From NCBI GenBank assembly GCA_005281725.1, contig SSBO01000007.1, positions 3,230,402-3,294,401 of the forward strand: a DNA stretch of 64,000 nucleotides, read 5' to 3'. The notes below the pieces were generated by a model, which did not search any database, was not told where the DNA came from, and saw only the letters and a program-made list of their open reading frames with translations. Origin of the DNA: Wuchereria bancrofti (Eukaryota; Nematoda; Chromadorea; Rhabditida; Onchocercidae). This document shows, one piece after another, positions 12,206-23,659 of the stretch; positions within the stretch are counted from its first letter, which is position 1, and each line of letters begins with the position of its first letter. A program made the position numbers and the translations under genes.

Positions 12206-14506
12206 TCTTGAAAACTGGAAATGAAATTTTTAGCTATGCAAGACGATGCTTACTTATACAACATGCATGATCTACTATTTCTTGAATCAAGAACACATGA
12301 ATAATAAATACGGGAGAAAACAAGCGAATAAGGAAGCAAAGAAATGGAAAGAAAAAAGTCAATGCAAAACATCAAAGATGAAGGTTTTAAAAAACATATA
12401 AAGAGGCTATGCATAGATGTCAAAAACAATTCGTTCAAAATCATTTAGCTTCGTTAATTGAACATGAAAGATTTGAAAAGGCACTTTTCTACAACAGTTT
12501 ATTGTCAGAAAAATAAAATATGAGAGTAATAAAATGAGAAGATATGTAAGGTGAATTGACTAGATTCCACATTACCGAAAGACCATTGCTAAAGTTGGAG
12601 GGATTATCATAATATCAAAACACTATCTCAACATTCTGCGAGTCTTAACTTTCTCATATATCGAAGTGTTTTAATATTAGTAACATGGATATCAGTAACA
12701 TTTTAATATCATTAACACTAATTGAAGATGGAACTATGAACTACGGATAATCTAATAATTTAAGATTCTAAAATTGCCCGATTAAAAAACAAGTTCAACA
12801 CAAGCCTTGAAAGGAATAAACGTGTCGCAAGGATGTACAAGACAGCATGAAGTGGGTCCTTATTAACACTGAAGATGCGAAAATCGATGATGCTGCATAT
12901 TCTACTGCTTACATTGAAAATAAAAAAGACAACTACCGCTTGAAGGAACATTATGAGCGCTATTAGAAATGTAAAAAATGCGGAAGTAGGAAGCTAGCTA
13001 GACATAGAAATAATTGTTGACGAACCCACACTCGACAAATGGATGAGGACATGCCTCGAATTGCAAGAACATTTAAAGCTGAAAAACTGCTGTCAGAATA
13101 TAAATTACTTGAAAGTATGGGGAGGGGAATGAGAGTAAGTTATGACCCTTAGTTAAAACAAAAATAGTATATTTCCTTTTTTTTTTCCATTCTGCCCACT
13201 TCCTGCTGCATAAATTAAAGCCCCACACGGTCGTCATGTACATAGCTTCCTGCTGTGCAATCGATATACCCCTACCAGTTCGCTTACATAGAAATAAATG
13301 AGTGTCCTGAGTTATTTTCACACGATTATGTATGTTAATTTTTATTCCGGTTTCAGCACCATAAAATCTGCAAAGAATCATAAGTCGGTCAGTTAAGTCT
13401 TAAACATGACTTCGACTACAAAACTTATCCGTTTTACAAGTTCTGGATTGGAAACATATTATGAAGACATAAGGAATATAATAATACGACCGAGCTTATA
13501 CACTCACTTCAGACTCTTCTGACAATCAAAACGTCAAATTTGTCATAAACTTCACTCTTCATGAAAAACTCCACATCCATCGCAAATTTTATATTCTTTA
13601 TTTCATTTCAACCAATTTCGAAATGTCCTGCAAATAATCGTTGAAATATATTTGAAATCATACAACGGACGGGAGCTACACGGGAATCATTAGATATGAC
13701 CGGAAAAAGTATAATGAGATAGTATAAGAGAAAAAAACGCTAATACTGATAGAATACAGTGCTAGAACGATTGCAAGGATAACATAGAACTAAAAACAAA
13801 TTTAATTTTATTCAAGGATGAAAAGAGATGGAAGGAAATGAGAGCTTCAGAAATGTTGTCTTCGGTATCACTTAACAAATCATTTAGAATAGTAGTTTAG
13901 TGTTGCTGCCTAAAGTAGGTGGCCAAGAAATCCCGGGGGAAGTTTATTAAAGTCTCTCCTACGAATCCCACCCTGTGGTTGTTAACAGTTATAGCTAAAG
14001 CAGTTGTTAGCAGTGTTAATAATGAGGGATGAATTTTTGCATTGAAGGCATCGCAAAACATTTTTAGGTACGGTACTTGTTTCATACCAGGAAGCAAGCA
14101 TCGAGGTGTCTCGGGGGAAATTTTAGATATGGGTCTGTGAGGAGAGTTCTTCCGCTATGTCTCTTGGATGAGTTCAGCTAACCTCACCTCATCTTTGACA
14201 CTTTTTAGAATTACTGAATAAAGCAGATCCATTTCAAGACGCATTCGCTATTCAGCACTAATGCGTTGCGCGGAACGAAGGGCGGCGCAGCTCTTCAGTA
14301 ATTTGTCGATGTTTGTACCGAGCAGAGTTATTAGGGTTTCCATTAAGAAGTGCTGAGTTTCGTGAAATCAGCCAGCACTTTATCCAAGTTCATTTTGAGC
14401 CTCGTTTCTTTGCACATCAAGTTGCTTAAAATTTAAATCCTTTAGATTTTAGCTCGTTTTTACCGCTCCGCGAGCTGAAGTTATCCAAATAAGGGAAATA
14501 GAAGAA
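12206..14506. promoter_or_regulatory. Shared upstream region of two divergent genes
   Basis: This 2.3-kb stretch separates the 5' ends of the phosphatidylinositol synthase gene (-) and the KH-protein gene (+), so it must hold both promoters. The part next to the KH gene (about 14260-14480) is less AT-rich than the rest. TTTAG and TTTTAG acceptor-like sites near 14445-14453 could be trans-splice sites for the KH mRNA. No coding exon is supported. Confidence 0.4.
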
Positions 14507-16857
14507 ATGGCCGCTACAGCAACAGCAGCAGCACCAGGAGCAGATTTTCATTATGGCAATGCGGCGGGCGGTGGAGCTGGATATAATGGAGCGGTATGTG
14601 TCTGTATTAGCTGGATGGTGTTAATAGTGTTAAGAAACGCTTTCACTTAGGGCGACATCAAACTTTAATTATTTACTGGTATTTTGAGTCATGGACCTTG
14701 ATTATTAAGTCGATGTTGATTTGCAAACATAAGCTCATAGTAAAATGTTTTTTTTTTATTTATAATTTTTTTGAATTTGTAATAATTAGTGTTGACAGTG
14801 CATCTTATTTTGATGAATAGATTGACTTCGGAATGACTTCAGGGTGGACCGCCGGGAGCTTTCCCTGGTGGTTATGGTGGTGCTCCAGGAGGTTATGGAG
14901 GATATGGTGCTCCAGGTTATGGTGGTTATGGTGGTTATGGTTATATGGATACTCAAAGTCCACTTGATGCGGAAATCCAAGTTCGTAGATTCATTATTGT
15001 AAGAAAGAACGGGAAGATAGTGATGATGAATAGCATATTCCTAATTTTGGCTGCGTTTTCTAATTGCCGTAGTATACTGACGAATATAAAAGGAAAGGAA
15101 GCTTTTCTTCCGAAATCTAATAGTGTTTGGCTCTTAGCGTCTAGGTGCAATTTTCACATGTGCTTCTTTACTTTAAACTTCAAGGTGGTCCGGAAGTCGG
15201 TTGGAACCAAGTAATTGTTCAGGTCATTCCACACAGATCTCTTGCTTTGTTACTGGTATTTCCTATAACAGAAGGCAGTGAATATTTGGAAATTCCAATA
15301 TTGAGTGGTTTCCAGGTCGTGATTCGTGAAATACACAATGAGCAGCAACTGATGGAACAAGGCGGTGAATGGGGTGAACAGTTCAAAAATGCAAAACGAC
15401 TGCTAGCTGCTGAAGCAGATAAATTGGAAAATTCCATTGATCCAGAATGGCTCGAAGTTGATATTGCTAAACCAATTAAAGTCTCGAAAAAGGTTTTCTT
15501 TTTAGTTTATCCACTAATGTGGATTGCTGTTCTTGTCACCAGTGCTGTATTATTCTAAATGTGAGAAGAAACTGAATTATGAGATTAATATTTAAAACAT
15601 TCTTTTAATAAAGACTTCCTCTTCCAGGTCCTGATTCCCAACTTCAGGCACCCGCATTTCAACTTTGTTGGTAAGATTTTGGGGCCAAAAGGAGCAACGT
15701 TGCAGGCTATGGCGAAACAGTTCAAGTGTCACATTTATGTACTTGGACGTGGTTCCACTAAAGATCGAGCCAAGGTATTGTTTGTGTCCACCATGACAAG
15801 GTAATGATCAGCGAAAGATTCAAAGATCACTGTTATTAAGCACTTCCTCTGATTAGAAGTCACCTAAAAAGATAAAAATCGGCTAAACTTCTTTTTGAAC
15901 AGGAACAAGAATTATTGCAAAGTGGAGATCCTCAATATGCTCATTATGGTGGGCCACTTCATGTAAAAGTAGAAACAATTGCGCCAGCACATGTTGCATA
16001 TCAGCGGATAGCAGGCGTTTTAGAACAGCTTTCTGGTACTTTGCAACCAGTAAGTTCTCGAATCCTTTTCTTTTTTCAACTATTTTGTGCGTTCTACAAA
16101 TTTCTTATAATATTGGTATTTTGGAGTGGGCTTGAGTGCTTTGGATACCAAAATCCGACTTTTGATTTCTTAAGACTCTGGTTTAATCTGCAGTCCGATC
16201 AGTACTGTGGGTAGCTCAGTTAATTGCTTCTTGGCAGGTTTATTAATTTGTTTTATTAGTTTTGCCGAAGAAGTTGTACTTTTAAATTAACTGGCACATC
16301 AGTTGAACTGCCGATGTTTCGTACACTAGTGTGAGTTTGTTTTAATTAGTATGTGCAATTTTTTTTCTCTGCGCTGATTTTTCCCGCTAAAACAAATCTT
16401 CAGACACGAGATGAAACTTTTGACAAAATGAGCAATCAAGGAGGAGGAGCAGGCGATGGTGGTGAGAAAGGTAAGGTTTTAAATGAGTCCCCGGATGGTT
16501 TTTCAAATAATATGTTGATTGGATCCCCGAGCTTAGTGATCAGTGATTGTTTCCTAAAATTTCTTCTTATAGCTGATGGTGGAGAAGATGGGAGTGAAGA
16601 TCAGCCAGGTGGTGGAGCAATGCGAGGAGGGAGAGGAGGTTTCCGTGGTGGTCGAGGTGGAGAACGTGGCGGTTTCCGTGGACGTGGTGGTGATCGAGGA
16701 GGAATTCAACGTGGTGCTTACAGAGGCGTTCGAGGGGGTGGTGATCGTGGAGGGTAAGCATAAATATTTTTTGTCTCAAAATAACTAAGCATTGCCGTAT
16801 TACTACCACATTTACTAGGTTTTCATCATTTTTTGTTTTAGGTATCGTCCATATTGA
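14507..16857 (+). CDS. STAR-family KH-domain RNA-binding protein (Sam68/GRP33-like)
   Basis: Eight exons join in frame: 14507-14593, 14843-14980, 15316-15492, 15628-15774, 15903-16049, 16404-16470, 16573-16753 and 16842-16857 (TGA), giving 319 residues. The N-terminal 70 residues are Ala/Gly-rich and then Gly-Tyr-Pro repeats. Residues 76-134 resemble the dimerising QUA1 segment of Sam68. The maxi-KH domain starts at VLIP (135) and has the RNA-contact loop G153-P-K-G156, then the GRGS-KDRAK and GDPQYAHYGGPLHV segments typical of STAR proteins. The C-terminal 85 residues are an RGG/GGRGG box ending in YRPY. Proteins of this type bind bipartite U/A-rich RNA and control splicing or translation. 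Missing relative to signalling Sam68 are clear Pro-rich SH3 ligands. Exon 2 ends at a GTTCGT donor, the least canonical of the set. Acceptors near 14445-14453 could receive a spliced leader. Confidence 0.9.
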
Positions 16858-17327
16858 ATGCAGTCTTGAATAACCCATGTCTTCAGTAATCCCACAATTC
16901 CAAATTAAAAATGTTTTTAGCCACTTTTTTTTGGGCTCTTCCTCAATTCCCCTCCAATTTTTGATCTACGGATCTCAGCAAATCATCGCATTTTGTAACA
17001 ATACAAATATGGTTAGTTGTATTTTTTTTAATGGGTTTCTAACGGCCTGGTGGGAGTGACAAAATTAAACTGGTAACACAGGTGACTTCGAGTTTTTCTA
17101 AAAATTTTGTTTTTGAAATATTTGTTCTTGTCAGCTTGCTTTTGATGTTATCTTGATTATGACGTGTAATTCTCATCTTTCTCTCATCCAGTCAATTTAA
17201 TCTCTTATTTTTATTTTGACTTCCATTGGGTTATTTAACAGTTATTGAAAAGTGTTAATCTTCATTGAAAAACTGCAATATCATATAATAAGCAAGCTGT
17301 TTGAACACTGTCAGGAGGTAAAGCAAT

Positions 17328-17329
<2 letters not shown>

Positions 17330-17362
<33 letters not shown>
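17330..17362. repeat. (AT)n microsatellite
   Basis: About sixteen consecutive AT units, seen directly in the sequence, downstream of the KH gene. Confidence 0.9.
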
Positions 17363-17367
<5 letters not shown>

Positions 17368-18143
17368 ACGATGAAATATAATTTATCTTACAGGTGGTAT
17401 CGAGCTTCCTCACTCAAACATAAAAGCTAAACTTAAATAATCGGCAATCTTCAAATTAAACTCTCAAATGAAAGTGATGAATGAGAAAGAAAAATTGGAT
17501 GGTCACGCTGAGATCTGCAAATTTTTAAAAAACACAGATTAAATTTTTCAGTGTTAAATATTTTTAAATTTTCAGTGTTAAGTATTATTTTTTGCTTTTT
17601 TGTCCTTTTTTTAAGTGGTAATATTCATTTTTCTAGAACTTAGTCGTTATCTAATAATATCGGTTGCGGGTGGTGCTGCATAGGTTTTGATAATGCGCAA
17701 AATGGCTTAAATAATTGGAAATCTGTGTGTGCGGCATGCGTAATATTTTCTCTCCGATATTAAAGCTCTTTTTTTCTTTTTTCTTTTTTTTTTCTTCATT
17801 GTTTATTAAAAATGGAGGCCATCCTTGATTTTGGTGGCCATTTCTTAAAGATAACAGCACATCTAGATTTACTTTGCCTCAACAATTAAAATATTAGGTT
17901 TAAGAAAGAATAATTAAATATAGCAGCCCATCCGCAGCTTCTCTCAGTGTTAAAATTTGTTTACAATTATATTGCTCGAATCCACCAGTAAAATATTGTT
18001 TTGTTAATGTGGGATTTTGTCTAACATTAAATCAATAATGATATGCTAATTTCGGATTAATGTGCAAACTGCTTTGTTAAAATTTTTGGAAAAAAATCTG
18101 TCAAGAATATAGATAGAAATAGTAGTAGTTCTAAATATTACAG

Positions 18144-18263
18144 GGAAAAGATGATGCTAATGAGATTTTGGAGGAGATCAAAAAAATTTTTCTTCCAAGG
18201 TCTGCAAAAAATCTTGCTACAAGAGGGAGGGCCAGCTTTCAACAAGCTGTATTTAATAGTTGA
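18144..18263 (+). other. Orphan terminal-exon-like ORF
   Basis: A TATTACAG acceptor at 18143 opens a 39-codon frame, ending in TGA, with a Lys/Glu-rich start (GKDDANEILEEIKK) and ordinary codon use. It lies 1.3 kb past the KH gene. It could be an alternative 3' exon of that gene, but joining it to the 16753 donor reads another frame (also open), so the link is not established. Chance is also possible. Confidence 0.2.
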
Positions 18264-20158
18264 TATTTGGTGAGCAGCACTGCAATATGTATCTTCTTGT
18301 GAAATCTTAAATTTTACTTAAGTGCACAAGAAGCGTATTTATTGACCATGGCTGTGCTATTTAAATAATTTAATCATACACTTAAACACAGAAAATGCTG
18401 ATTATTTCATCTATTTAATTGATATTGGTAGGGAGTTTGTGTTACTTGCTGGCATACTTTTGTTTGGTTTTGATTTTGAAAGTCTAGAAATAGAGGGAAG
18501 AGTTGAGATTTGTTGACTATCTAGCTCTTTCCCTAGTTAGACGGAGATTAGCCTAAATGAGGAGAGTGTTATGTATCTGTGGTAATTTTATTAAAAGTAA
18601 CAGCGAATCTCAAATTCTATTATAAAATGAATATACTGCAACATTTAACGAGCAAGGAAGAAAAATTGTTAAAAAACCGAAAACATGGATGTAAATCGGT
18701 CATTTAATTATATATGGTTAAGTTTTTCTTCGGATACTTGTGGAATTTTAAGGTAAGACTTAAGCGAAATCTAACTTTCACCATAGATTAAATCCAAAAT
18801 ATATCAGAAATGATGTTGGCTATAACTTCCGCCATTTTCCAAAAAAAAATAATGAAGTATGAAATTAATGTTAAGTATATTTCAGGACCATTGACTCTGT
18901 GTTCGAGTGATTATCATCGGTCCGTGACTTTATGATGCGGTGTTAGCTTTGGATAGCGGTGATCTCATTGTATTGCCAGTGCCTTTGCTACGCTTTTAAG
19001 ATTATGTTATCAATGTATAAACCTGACTTATATTTTTTAAAATAAATTCCCGAGTAATTTAGTTTTGATGAAATAAAACTCGTTTTTTCGAGGTGAAACG
19101 TCTTGGTAGGATGTGGAAATTTTCTAAACTAGTAGTTGTTGAATTGCTATGAAAACAATCTATCCATTCTCGAGGTTTAGAGTAATTGAATGCTGTATCT
19201 AATCCCTATATATTTGATCGCGAAAATTGGAATTAGCTGGCCGATACAGAAAATGCTATACTTGTGGATTCTGTTTTTAGTGTAAGCCGAGGCCTTAACG
19301 AACTATTAACATTTGACAGTCCGAAGTCAGCAGAAAGTAATACGACTCGAATGCTAAGTAGTCGTATTTTTGTGGTTTCCCAAAAACATTTTAATGTTAG
19401 GCTATCAAAAATTGGGTTGCTGTTACTTAGCCATTTCCTCTGTAAATGATGAGTGGCTATATATCGAAAGGGTTTATATTAAGTAGGCTGTCTTGTTGGT
19501 ATTTACCTTTACTAATATCTCTTCGTCTACAGTGTCATTTCTTAACTGAAATAAACTGGATTGTGCCAGAGGTGGTGAATGGGATTGGATAGAAGATTTG
19601 GCGTCTCTGGTTCATTTGCGTATTTTTTGTCTTTTAATTTGAGGAAAGTATCTATCTCTAAATGAATGCTAAGTTATTAGTGAGGTCGTTTTAATTGTTA
19701 AGGTTGTTTGTTCACAATCTTATATTGGTTGTTTGCGGTGTCACCAGTCAACCATGTAAAAATGTTCTGTACTCCTTTCTCTGGATAGGAGGAAGTACGC
19801 TTTCCAGTAGCTCTCACGGTCTTTCTCTTACATTTTAGATGTCGTATTTGCTCTGACTTTGGAAAACGTTGACTCGTGCACTCTTTTTCTTTCACCCATC
19901 CTGTGCAGAACACAAAACTTGTATCTGTGTTCTATGTCTTTCTTGTCATTTCCGCTGCGCGTCACAGTTGGAAGTGGAAGGGAGCATTTGGATTTGTTAC
20001 TGCGTGTTCTTCAGAATAGTCTGGGTGTAGGTTTAATTTCGTTCATTCAAATAGATTTCATTCATAGCATTCATTTTTTTTTTCGACTTTTTTTACGAAT
20101 TACCCAACATAATAGTCGTGAATTTACGCCTATATTTTACAGAGTATCCGAATTCAGA

Positions 20159-20998
20159 ATGCCGGTGAAAATCGATACCAACAAAGAAGGGGACGGTTAG
20201 TTTATTGCTTCACATTTTGATCGCTAATATTATTCATAGTTTCATAATTTGATTTTCTTCACTCTCCTCTCTGGCGTTATTTTTAATTTTTAGAGCTATC
20301 TGATCTTTGATAGTGGATACTAGCCAGTATTTTCTTGAGATATTTGAAATATATGGAGTGCATATTCCTTTATGTTTTTGTGTCGTGTAATAATGAAATA
20401 CTTAGTCAAGTGCCTACAGAGGAATGAAATGTCTTGATAGATATTTGATGAATGCAAATATTTTCAGGTCAAACATTCCCGAAAACGGGACAAACTGTAA
20501 CCTGTCACTATGTATTGACTTTAGAAAATGGTGAAGAGGTAGATTTTTCAATTATTTTAAAAATACAGCATTTCTTTCACTTGAGATCTTGCTTCTTGTT
20601 TGTTTTTTGCTTAAGTGGGACTGCTTTTAGGTAGACAGTTCACGTTCACGTGGCAAGCCATTCAAATTCAAGATCGGCGCTGGTGAAGTCATCAAAGGAT
20701 GGGACGAAGGTGTTGCAAAGGTTTTTTTCTCAGACATTTTCAAATTAATTATTGCAGTTTCTTTCAATTTTAATTCACTAAAGTTTGTTATACTTAATCT
20801 TCGATAACTAATAAATTTTGAAGAGATTAGTAGAACACTAATAGTCAAGCTTAAAAACATAATTTACAGATGTCTGTTGGCCAACGTGCGAAGTTGACGG
20901 TTTCATCAGATCTTGGTTATGGTAGCCGAGGAATTCCAGGCGCTATACCACCAAATTCAACTTTAATTTTTGACGTTGAACTTCTTGGTGTGGAATAA
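20159..20998 (+). CDS. FKBP12-type peptidyl-prolyl cis-trans isomerase
   Basis: This is a cytosolic prolyl isomerase of the FK506/rapamycin-binding family. Four exons, 20159-20195, 20468-20538, 20631-20720 and 20870-20998 (TAA), give 108 residues, the same length as human FKBP12. The whole protein is one FKBP domain: [14 protein letters not shown], then [19 protein letters not shown] (W60 lines the floor of the active site), MSVGQRAKL, and the C-terminal segment with [12 protein letters not shown] and FDVELLGVE. The family's loop His (HPG in human) is Ile here (GIPG), which is common outside vertebrates. There is no signal peptide or ER-retention signal, so it is the cytosolic form. An acceptor (TTTTACAG, ending about 20142) lies 17 bases before the ATG and may be a trans-splice site. 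The stop codon overlaps an AATAAA-like string, but polyadenylation there is unlikely. Confidence 0.95.
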
Positions 20999-22280
20999 AT
21001 GAAGGCAGTGACCTTCTTGTGTTGTTCAGTCGCTGCCATCTACCTCCAGTATATTTGATTATCCTCAGCTTCCGCCCTTGATTTCAGAGATGCTGGGAGA
21101 CTATTTTGCACTCATTTCCCTTCTAAACTACCAGTTTAATCCTTAAGTTTCTAAATTTTGCATAAGATTCCAATTTTTCTTTTGAAACTTCCATGTGATC
21201 TCTTTTTCCCTTTCTTTCTCCTTCCGATTATGCTTGTTTTACTCTTCCTTCCAACATAGTAATCTATAACTTTTGCTGATAGAAATGTCGTTGGCAGCTG
21301 CTTGCTCTGTTTATTGTTCTTTACATTGACATACTGATGAAATTTATTTTACATCCTTAAGATGTTTATGCTTAATGCTATTAATCTCATTTTCCCAACT
21401 ATAAGCTTTTGTTCAAAATTGATAACTTTTGTTATAACCCTTTTGATGTCTGCTCTTATTCGTAACTTTCAAATTAAAGAATTTTTTTTCTAAGAAAACA
21501 AGTGTTGGATTCGCTGTATTATATGTGTACGTTCTCATTTATTTTTCGGTTTAGTTTTACACACGACAGGAAAGGAATCAGTTTTGGGACGAACTCATCA
21601 ATGGATTATAAATGGACGTAATTACGTAGTGAGAAAAAAAGTAAATATTATAGATAGTAAAATGACTGAGTTAGGACTTAAGAATCCGGAAGCTTTAATA
21701 TCTTGTTAACGTTTACTTTAAGGTCACTTTCGATCCTGGAAGTTGACGCTTAAATAAGAATCGAGTTAACTGCTGGTTTGTTAGTGCGCTTCAGCTCGAC
21801 ATCTTATAAGACGTAAGGCTAAAGTGAGGGTCCTTTATTTCTTTGCTGCTGGATTCCTGATTTTAGGATATTTGCTTTTGAGGTTAAAAAGGCTGAAGGC
21901 TGGTATGATGAAACAATGATAAGCTAAAAGAGGACTAGTTACATATTTTCAGAGCTTATGTTAACGCTGGATTGATACCGGTTTATTAACTGTTAAAAAG
22001 CCTGCATGAAGTGTTTTGTGAAAATGTGGGATCAACATTTATTTCAAATTGTCAGCAAAAGTCGATGTTTGCTAGATGTTTCACCATCCACATCATTAAT
22101 TCAACGAAGTAAATTTCAGTAAAGTCTAATCTTACGATTGACTGGGGAAGTTACATAAATTAGGATTAACTGCATGTTGCTGTTGTGATTTGGAAGATGA
22201 AATGAAGTTGTGTAATAATTAGAGTTTATTTAACATGTTAAGGGAAGATATCCGTAGAAAATGAGAATTAGACTGACAGG
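20999..22280. other. Intergenic region between the FKBP and NFU1 genes
   Basis: This 1.3-kb AT-rich stretch contains the FKBP 3' UTR and the NFU1 promoter. I see no further gene, repeat or RNA in it. Confidence 0.45.
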
Positions 22281-23659
22281 ATGCCAGCAAATGTATTTCG
22301 AAGTGTTTTAAATCTTATTTTTCGTTTCTATATCGTCTGACTTCTTTCTAGAGTCTCTACAAAAATAAACTGAACGTTTATTTTTTATTTTAAATAATAA
22401 TGAACAATTTCATTGTTTACTTTCTTCTTATGCTTTTCAACCACTAAAGAGTTAAAATTGCAGTTCGAAATATGTTTATCCAGGTACAGGAGACTCCTAA
22501 TCCAACAACTCTTAAATTTATTCCGGGTAAAACGATTATGGGAAAAGGTAAAGGAACGCTAGATTTCGGTAACTTCATGTCTGCAAAGAGAAGTCCGTTG
22601 GCCATGTAAGCTTCCATTTCATCCGATTCCATATTAAATCTCAATTTCGAGAACACTTCTGCTTACAAATTTACCAGTTTGTGTAGATGCTACCCTCTTT
22701 ACCCTTGAATTAAAAAACATATAAATTTAGATTTTTTAATTATTTTAGTCAAAACTTATGTTAAACCTACAGTAATCCGACAAAAAATGGATTACTTTCG
22801 TTTTGGAGGATATTTTCTTTTTTATAGGGAACTGTTTCGAATTAACGGCGTAAAAAGCGTTTTCTTTGGTGAGGATTATGTTACCATTACAAAACAAAAG
22901 GAGATTGATGATTGGACACTCTTAAAACCTGAAATTTTCGCAGTACTTATGGATTATCTACAATCCGAGAAACCAATCGTAAATGAAAGTGAAACGCTGA
23001 AAGGTCCTGAGGATACTGGTGAGTTTTTAAGGATTTTTTGATTTAGTGTTTTTGTGGTAAGGAAGGAAGGAAGGATTCATTTCGAATTTACACAGTTTGA
23101 TTTTTTATTTCACCTTCCGATATTTAAGAAATACATCCGGAGGATAGTGATACAGTGGCAATGATCAAGGAATTGCTGGAATGCCGTATAAAACCAATGG
23201 TACAAGAAGATGGTGGTGATGTGATATACAGAGGTTTCCTCGATGGTGTGGTGCATCTTAAAATGCAGGTATTGAGGTTACAGGAAGTTGAGAGTTCGTG
23301 TGGAGAATTTTTTTGTTTGACTTTGCTATTTGTCGCTGTTTTGCATTCTCGCATTTTCAGTTCTTACGAATTTGATTTTATTTCCAACATTAGATATACT
23401 TTCTCTTCCTTTAAAATCGCAATTAAAATCATTTAGTTCCAGTTGTAGTAATACTTTTCAGGGGTCGTGTACGGGTTGTCCAAGTTCATCGGTGACACTT
23501 CAATCTGGTATCAAAAACATGCTACAGTTTTATGTACCGGAAGTAAAAGATGTTATGGAGGTGAAAGATGAGGCAGACGATATTTTGGACTCGGCTTTCG
23601 ATGATTTAATGGACAAAATTAAGGTAAGACCAAATCCAAATGAGCAGAGTAAAGAGTGA
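22281..23659 (+). CDS. NFU1-like mitochondrial iron-sulfur cluster scaffold
   Basis: NFU1 delivers 4Fe-4S clusters to mitochondrial targets such as lipoate synthase. Four exons are firm: 22464-22605, 22828-23018, 23129-23268 and 23462-23659 (TGA). The N-terminal Nfu domain starts at [20 protein letters not shown] and continues with [19 protein letters not shown]. The C-terminal NifU domain has [14 protein letters not shown] and the cluster-binding pair C175-T-G-C178 within GSCTGCPSS. The exon at 22464 begins VRN before its first Met, matching the VR-x-MFIQ junction in human NFU1, so a leader exon is expected. A good candidate is 22281-22323: it starts 2 bases after a CTGACAG acceptor, encodes an Arg-containing hydrophobic presequence ([14 protein letters not shown]), and joins in phase to give 237 residues. 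Its GTTTCT donor is weak. Without it, translation would start at 22472. The C-terminal tail is short and acidic, then basic. Confidence 0.92.

Larger units (their letters stand above)
16858..20158. other. Intergenic region with an AT microsatellite
   Basis: This 3.3-kb stretch lies between the KH gene and the FKBP gene. It contains the KH 3' UTR, a pure AT dinucleotide run at about 17330-17362, several poly-T runs and one orphan exon-like segment (18144-18263). No other gene is supported. Confidence 0.5.

Noticed and set aside
13073..13381. 102-codon minus-strand frame upstream of the phosphatidylinositol synthase gene
   Set aside because: No known domain, no matching exons, and it sits in the divergent promoter region.
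20452..20634. Continuous frame across FKBP exon 2 into the intron
   Set aside because: The FKBP domain continues only if the intron at 20539-20630 is removed, so the read-through is not real.
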